10,221 nt of DNA from Gammaproteobacteria bacterium. Its GTDB lineage: Bacteria > Pseudomonadota > Gammaproteobacteria > UBA9214. Location: NCBI GenBank assembly GCA_029881775.1, contig JAOULY010000044.1:1-10221 (forward strand), in the 5' to 3' direction. Under the pieces are notes generated by a model. The model did no database searches, had not been told where the DNA came from, and saw only the letters and a program-made list of their open reading frames with translations. Position numbers and translations under genes: made by a program. Positions 6,293-10,221 of the stretch are shown one piece after another. Position 1 is the first letter of the stretch, and every line of letters starts with the position of its first letter.

Positions 6293-8098
6293 TTATGTAT
6301 GGCCATATATTCTGCAATATTTATTGAGCTCTGTTTTAACTTCAGAAATTACACAAGACCAATCACCAGGTACTTTTTGCCTGAAAAGTCTGATTGATGG
6401 ATACCATGGTGAATCATCCCGCTCCAGCATCCATCTCCAGTCCGGGCTAAAAGGTAATAACACCCATGCGGGTGTCCCCACTGCTCCCGCAAAGTGCACT
6501 GTTGAATTATCAACCGATATGACAAGATCAAGCGCAGCAACCTGGGCGGCAAAATCATCCAGGTCTACCAGGGGATCAGCATCGCCCCAATCGTGAATAT
6601 GCACGCCCATCTCACGCTCGAGCTGGTTAATCTCTTGTGCACAATCTCCATATTGAAGATTCACGAAATGTGCGCCAGAGCGGAAAACAGGTTCTAACAG
6701 CTGAAGCTCGATCGACCTGATTCTTTTTGTCCTCTCCAACCCGCCTCTCCAGGATACCCCGATCTTCCTTCCTTCCCCCATGTCAGCATAGCGACCTTTC
6801 CACTTGGCAAGTGATTCCGGGGCAGGTTTCAGGAAAGGCTTTCTGTCAGGGAGAAGCTCAAAATCAGAACAAAAAAACCCGGGAAGGCTACCGATGGCGA
6901 CCTGAAAATCAATGTCTCCAAATTCCTTCAGCCAATCAAGATTATTTACTCCTTTTTTACCCCGAACTTCCACTTCCGGGAAGGATCGTGCAAACAATGG
7001 AGCAAGACGCAAGTCGCACTCAAGAATAATTTGCTTTGGATTCCTGTCTACAAGGTATGGAATACAGGAGGAAAACATAACCTCATCACCGACACCCTGT
7101 TCAACATGGAGGAGTATTGTCTTTCCATCCAGGGATGATCCATCCCATTGCGGCTGCACGTAATTGCGCCTGCCGGATTTGAATCCTTTTGCCCCCGCCC
7201 TCCATTCATGCTCTTTCCAGCCATCCTTGAAATTGCCCAGGGACAGCAATGCATACGACAGGTTGCTATGCGCCTCGGCATAATCAGGCTTGAGCCTGAT
7301 CGCCTTATCATAGTTCTCCACGGCCACCTTCAGCTGTGCCTGCTCCTTGAGTGCATTGCCCCGGTTATTGTAGGCCTCCGCATAATCTGGCTTGAGCCCG
7401 ATCGCCGTATCATAGCTCTCCATGGCCGACTCCAGTTGTCCAAGATCTTTGAGTACATTGCCGCGGTTATTGTAAGTTTCCGCCGTATCGGGCTCGAGCT
7501 CGATCGCCTTGTCATAGCTCCCCAGCGCCGCCTCCAGCTGTCCAAGGCCGTTGAGCGCATTGCCGCGGTTATCGTAGGCCATTGCATAATCAGGCTTGAG
7601 CTTTATCGCCTTGTCATAACTCTCCACGGCCGACTTCAACTGCCCAAGGTCTTGCAGTGCATTGCCACGGTTACAGTAAGCCTCTGCAGCATCGGGCTCG
7701 AGCTCGATCGCCTTATCGAATGCCTGCACAGACTCCTCCAACTTGCCCTGCCTTCGGAGTGCCACGCCTAATACATTGATAACAGTTAATGCATGTGGAT
7801 AGGTTCGCAGTAATTTCCTGCAGGCCTGCTCCGTCTTTTCCATCTGCCCCGTGTGATATAGATTCTCCAGGGCACTGATTTGATCCTGCAAATGTTTTGT
7901 CGTCTCTGCTTGTATGTATTGATTGCGTGGTAATCCTTTTTGCAAGTTGCGCAGGCCCTTTTTTGCGACCGGGTTGTCAGGCTGGTGCTGGAGGACAGCA
8001 TTGTAGATATGAAGTGCAGTCGCGGTGTCACCCTGCCTGGTTGCCTTTTTTGCCTGTGACAGGGCTTGTTTAATCGTTAATTGTTGGGATTGAGGCAT
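6293..8098 (-). CDS. TPR-repeat protein with C-terminal glycosyltransferase (GT9-like) domain
   Basis: This is a predicted cytoplasmic protein of 601 residues with no signal peptide. Diverged TPR-like helices occupy about 8-106. Five clear 34-residue TPR units follow at about 107-140, 141-174, 175-208, 209-242 and 243-276, with the recurrent core AYxNRGNAL and KAIxLxPD. The C-terminal half (about 320-601) resembles the GT-B fold of the heptosyltransferase/GT9 family that is often fused to TPRs. It shows EQGVGDEVMF (333-342), GVSWRGG (447-453), the nucleotide-sugar-side motif SVDNSTVHFAGAVG (528-541) and PFSPDWRW (549-556). TPRs usually bind protein partners, so glycosylation of a protein is conceivable; donor and acceptor cannot be read from the sequence. 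It converges on tpsB. Its base composition is much lower in GC than its neighbours (for example 33% in 6901-6960), suggesting horizontal acquisition. The start is preceded by a purine-rich stretch (8099-8115, minus strand) rather than a strong Shine-Dalgarno sequence. Confidence 0.85.
   Translation of the reverse strand: MPQSQQLTIKQALSQAKKATRQGDTATALHIYNAVLQHQPDNPVAKKGLRNLQKGLPRNQYIQAETTKHLQDQISALENLYHTGQMEKTEQACRKLLRTYPHALTVINVLGVALRRQGKLEESVQAFDKAIELEPDAAEAYCNRGNALQDLGQLKSAVESYDKAIKLKPDYAMAYDNRGNALNGLGQLEAALGSYDKAIELEPDTAETYNNRGNVLKDLGQLESAMESYDTAIGLKPDYAEAYNNRGNALKEQAQLKVAVENYDKAIRLKPDYAEAHSNLSYALLSLGNFKDGWKEHEWRAGAKGFKSGRRNYVQPQWDGSSLDGKTILLHVEQGVGDEVMFSSCIPYLVDRNPKQIILECDLRLAPLFARSFPEVEVRGKKGVNNLDWLKEFGDIDFQVAIGSLPGFFCSDFELLPDRKPFLKPAPESLAKWKGRYADMGEGRKIGVSWRGGLERTKRIRSIELQLLEPVFRSGAHFVNLQYGDCAQEINQLEREMGVHIHDWGDADPLVDLDDFAAQVAALDLVISVDNSTVHFAGAVGTPAWVLLPFSPDWRWMLERDDSPWYPSIRLFRQKVPGDWSCVISEVKTELNKYCRIYGHT
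7271..7678 (-). repeat. Tandem 102-bp TPR-coding repeats
   Basis: Four consecutive 102-base units encode TPRs 141-174, 175-208, 209-242 and 243-276 of the glycosyltransferase-like protein. They are visibly similar in DNA, with recurring blocks such as GCATTGCC and CGCGGTTAT on the plus strand. A more diverged unit lies at 7679-7780. The similarity at DNA level suggests recent duplication and a capacity for unit gain or loss that keeps the reading frame. Confidence 0.8.
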
Positions 8099-8172
8099 GA
8101 TTTTTTCTTTTCCAGCACACTATTGATGAATTTCAACACCATCTGATACTCAGCCCTGTTTAGATATACGCC

Positions 8173-8201
8173 ATTACAAACAAACCAGGATTATCGTTTA
8201 A
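8173..8201 (-). promoter_or_regulatory. Candidate sigma-70 promoter for the TPR-glycosyltransferase gene
   Basis: On the minus strand TTAAAC (plus-strand 8196-8201) is followed after 17 bases by TGTAAT (plus-strand 8173-8178), which matches five of six bases of the -10 consensus. The -35 matches poorly. It lies about 75 bases upstream of the start codon in AT-rich DNA. The remainder of 8099-8542 also holds the possible transposase remnant and the unassigned upstream region of the porin gene. Confidence 0.25.
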
Positions 8202-8340
8202 GACAGACATCCAAAGTGTGGCAACCAATCGTGGAGGTTCTCAGCATCATATAAAGAAGGCGACCTTTCACGAAGCCGCCCCGTGTATCCGGACAGGCAG
8301 GCATATTGGTGCCCATAGTTGTTTTGAACAATTACCCTAC

Positions 8341-8427
8341 CTTAGCCGCTTCGAGTTTATCCGGTATTACCAGGGGCACCGCCCACACTGTGGCCTGAAT
8401 GCGACACACCCGGGAGAGCCTTGTTTT
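8341..8427 (+). pseudogene. Possible remnant of a transposase/integrase-core C-terminus
   Basis: Translation of this stretch gives FEFIRYYQGHRPHCGLN and then ATHPGEPCF. This resembles the C-terminal tail of rve-type (DDE) transposases of the IS3/IS481 kind, where a YY/YN...RPH..L....TP pattern is common. An open frame containing it runs 8218-8469, but the sequence upstream of the tail does not look like the catalytic core, no DDE residues are visible, and no terminal inverted repeats were found. It would therefore be a decayed fragment. The match rests on a short motif recognised by eye and could be coincidental. Confidence 0.35.
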
Positions 8428-8530
8428 CTCTGTGGAATAAGTGTTGCATTTACACATTTCATTGATTAGTGTGCCTTCACCTACAACAGCATTAAGCCGT
8501 AGCTCATCCAGCCAAGCGTCAACCGCGATA

Positions 8531-8538
8531 AGGGGGAT
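8531..8538 (+). promoter_or_regulatory. Ribosome binding site fixing the porin start
   Basis: AGGGGGAT lies 4 bases ahead of the ATG at 8543. It favours this start over the in-frame upstream ATG at 8441, whose extra 34 codons are Ser/Thr-rich and would displace the signal peptide from the N-terminus. Confidence 0.8.
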
Positions 8539-8542
8539 TATC

Positions 8543-9742
8543 ATGAAACAGAAACTTTTACCGACCATGATCGGTGCAGTGCTCGCCGGTGGCATGGGTG
8601 CTGCGCAGGCAGACATCACTGTCTTCGGTCATATCGATACCGCGATCGTAAGCCACGATGCCGACAACGGCTTCGTAGATATTTCCAAGATGCCAGACGA
8701 ATGGTTTTCAAATATCGTTACCACCGCGTTCTCCAGCCGGGATGATATCAACTTCCAGTGTACAACCTGCTCCATCGGCTTCAAGGGCAGCGAGGACCTG
8801 GGCAACGGCCTGCAGGCGATCTTCAAGCTGGACTTCCAGTTCGATACCATCAATCGCAACAAGGGTGGCGACCCAGGCAGCCTGACCGACCGCGACCAGT
8901 GGATCGGCCTGGCCGGCGGCTTCGGCAAGGTCCGCATCGGCACCATCTCCACCGGCTACAAGTCACACGGCGCGATGATCGATCCGCTCTACCGCACCGC
9001 GGCCCAGGGCCGCAGCAATGGCCTGCAGTCCTTCCTGCATGCCAATGCCGGTGAAGACGGCGAGGGACGCGCCACCAACACCATCCGCTGGGACAGCGCG
9101 GACTTCAATGGTTTCAAGCTGGTGGCCCACTACACGCTGGACAGCGACGAGAAAGACGGTAGTGGTGGTTCTGATGAAGACAATGATGCCTACGGTATCG
9201 GTGCCCAGTACACCAACGGCGGCATCCTGGTGTTTGCCGACTACCTCACCAACGATGGGGACGACATCAACAACAATCAAGGCGATATCACTGCCTGGAA
9301 GGTCGGCGGCAAGTACACCATCAACAACTTTTCCGTCATGGGTCAGTATGAAGACATCGAAGATAAAGCCACTTTTTCTGGCGAACCAGGCAGGCAGGCA
9401 GGTACGTGGTGGCACCTGGCCGGCACCTACACCATGGGCAACAACATGATCTACCTGGGCTATGGTGTGGCAGAGGGTGAAGACCTCGTCAATGGCCTTT
9501 TTTCTGCCGGCAATGAAGACTCCGAGCAGACGGCGATTACCATTGCCGGCACTCACAGCCTGAGCAAGCGCACCACGATCTATGCAGCCTATACCATGCA
9601 GGAGCAGGATAATGATGCGGCCATCAATGCTTTTCTCGCCAGCCCGCCGTTCACTACAGTACCTGGGTTTCCAACCACCGGCAGTCCGGTCAATGACCCG
9701 GAGAAGGACGTTTTTGCTATCGGCATTAAGCACAAGTTCTAA
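8543..9742 (+). CDS. Outer-membrane general porin (Gram-negative porin family)
   Basis: This encodes a 399-residue precursor of a trimeric beta-barrel porin that admits small hydrophilic solutes across the outer membrane. Residues 1-23 are a signal peptide ending in AQA, and the mature protein starts DITVFGHIDTA, a classic first strand. The family hallmark IGFKGSEDLGNGLQAIFKL is near residues 78-96. Alternating amphipathic strands with Asp/Gly/Asn-rich loops follow, such as the SDEKDGSGGSDEDND loop. The last strand ends VFAIGIKHKF with the terminal Phe needed for BAM-dependent assembly. Length and layout match 16-stranded porins. Two cysteines (C73 and C76, CTTC) sit just before the hallmark segment, which is unusual for a porin. 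The gene is followed directly by a strong terminator and looks monocistronic. Substrate preference cannot be inferred. Confidence 0.92.
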   Translation: MKQKLLPTMIGAVLAGGMGAAQADITVFGHIDTAIVSHDADNGFVDISKMPDEWFSNIVTTAFSSRDDINFQCTTCSIGFKGSEDLGNGLQAIFKLDFQFDTINRNKGGDPGSLTDRDQWIGLAGGFGKVRIGTISTGYKSHGAMIDPLYRTAAQGRSNGLQSFLHANAGEDGEGRATNTIRWDSADFNGFKLVAHYTLDSDEKDGSGGSDEDNDAYGIGAQYTNGGILVFADYLTNDGDDINNNQGDITAWKVGGKYTINNFSVMGQYEDIEDKATFSGEPGRQAGTWWHLAGTYTMGNNMIYLGYGVAEGEDLVNGLFSAGNEDSEQTAITIAGTHSLSKRTTIYAAYTMQEQDNDAAINAFLASPPFTTVPGFPTTGSPVNDPEKDVFAIGIKHKF

Positions 9743-9764
9743 CCGGTTTTCTGAACGGAAAGAG

Positions 9765-9791
9765 AACGGGGCCTTCGGGCCCCGTTTTTTT
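9765..9791 (+). terminator. Intrinsic terminator of the porin gene
   Basis: A 9-bp perfect stem (9765-9773 with 9778-9786) is closed by the extra-stable TTCG tetraloop and followed by T residues through 9791. It starts 23 bases after the porin stop codon and is a textbook Rho-independent terminator. Confidence 0.95.
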
Positions 9792-9883
9792 GCCTGCATG
9801 GATACCTCCACGCCGTGAAGGCCTCACCCGGGTTGCCGGCAGACATACCTTTAATCGGAACAGCCAGAACCAGGCATTGAGAA

Positions 9884-9923
9884 GCAGTGTATACCCGGAT
9901 ACCACTGCGTTGCATCCGGGCTA
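9884..9923. repeat. REP-like palindrome (CCCGGAT...ATCCGGG type)
   Basis: CCCGGAT (9894-9900) pairs with ATCCGGG (9914-9920) around ACCACTGCGTTGC, and the pairing continues outward with a bulge to TA (9922-9923). The loop sequence CACTGCG can instead pair with GCAGTG (9884-9889), giving a mutually exclusive fold. The reverse complement, CCCGGATGCAACGCAGTGG followed by ATCCGGG, resembles dispersed intergenic palindromes that are frequent in gammaproteobacterial genomes. Confidence 0.6.
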
Positions 9924-10221
9924 CGGCACTTCGATATTCCGGGCAATCTCCCGATTAAGCTATACGTTACCGAGGTCCGACCCGGGCCATCCACCCGTGG
10001 AAAACCCGCTCACACCGCTCCTGGTTGCGGTTTGCCGGGGTCTGGCGAGGTTCTGTCCCGGTTCGCAAGGTCAGGATGACAGGCTCAGCAGCCATCATCA
10101 TTTATTTTCCAAAGCGCACCAAATTTGCTTGATTCTCATGGTAGATTCAGTTCGTTAGAGCCGGAATTTTATATTTTCACACTAAAACCAATGCCAAATG
10201 TTATGAAGCTGCCGGGTGCGT
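9924..10221. other. Terminal stretch without a supported gene
   Basis: No convincing coding region was found here. A plus-strand open frame ending at 10158 has atypical composition, crosses the REP-like palindrome and resembles no family. The last 80 bases become AT-rich (around 10161-10190), as an upstream region might. An ATG at 10191 opens a frame to the window edge (MPNVMKLPGA) but has no Shine-Dalgarno sequence, so it is not called. Confidence 0.4.

Noticed and set aside
7148..7771. 207-residue plus-strand frame over the TPR region
   Set aside because: Its repeats are simply the complement of the TPR-coding repeats.
8441..8542. Upstream in-frame ATG for the porin
   Set aside because: The 34 extra residues precede a complete signal peptide and the strong ribosome site is at 8531-8538.
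9790..10158. 122-residue plus-strand frame after the porin
   Set aside because: It begins at the edge of the terminator, crosses a REP-like palindrome and shows no domain or ribosome site.

Overview
The window looks like chromosomal DNA of a GC-rich Gram-negative bacterium, most likely a gammaproteobacterium. The evidence is an outer-membrane porin with a C-terminal phenylalanine, a two-partner secretion (type Vb) pair, a PEP-CTERM-like sorting protein, and two kinds of REP-like palindrome that are common in gammaproteobacteria. No rRNA, tRNA or CRISPR array was seen, and the genus cannot be named from sequence alone.

Layout. Positions 1-348 hold a possible tail of an upstream gene, seven perfect copies of a 7-bp repeat (116-164) and a leader able to form hairpins. 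A short secreted protein with a VPLPP-type C-terminal sorting signal follows (349-1038). Next come tpsA, a 972-residue haemagglutinin-like exoprotein (1225-4143), and tpsB, its outer-membrane transporter (4263-5969). A strong 14-bp hairpin lies between these two. A GC-rich hairpin and an inverted pair of REP-like elements close this block. A convergent gene on the minus strand (6293-8098) encodes an N-terminal TPR array fused to a glycosyltransferase-like domain and is visibly poorer in GC. Its far flank carries what may be the tail of a dead transposase. A porin gene (8543-9742) with a textbook terminator follows, and the last 430 bases hold a further REP-like palindrome but no convincing gene.

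How the genes may work together. TpsB should export TpsA through the outer membrane. The sorting-signal protein lies just upstream on the same strand and may share transcription with the pair. The TPR-glycosyltransferase recalls the HMW adhesin loci of Haemophilus, where a cytoplasmic glycosyltransferase (HMW1C) modifies the TPS adhesin. TpsA also has a C-terminal cysteine pair like the one that tethers HMW1, and a heptanucleotide array lies upstream, as in hmw promoters. This resemblance is an inference from architecture: the enzyme here looks like GT9 rather than GT41, it is transcribed convergently, and its low GC suggests separate acquisition. The porin is probably an independent unit.
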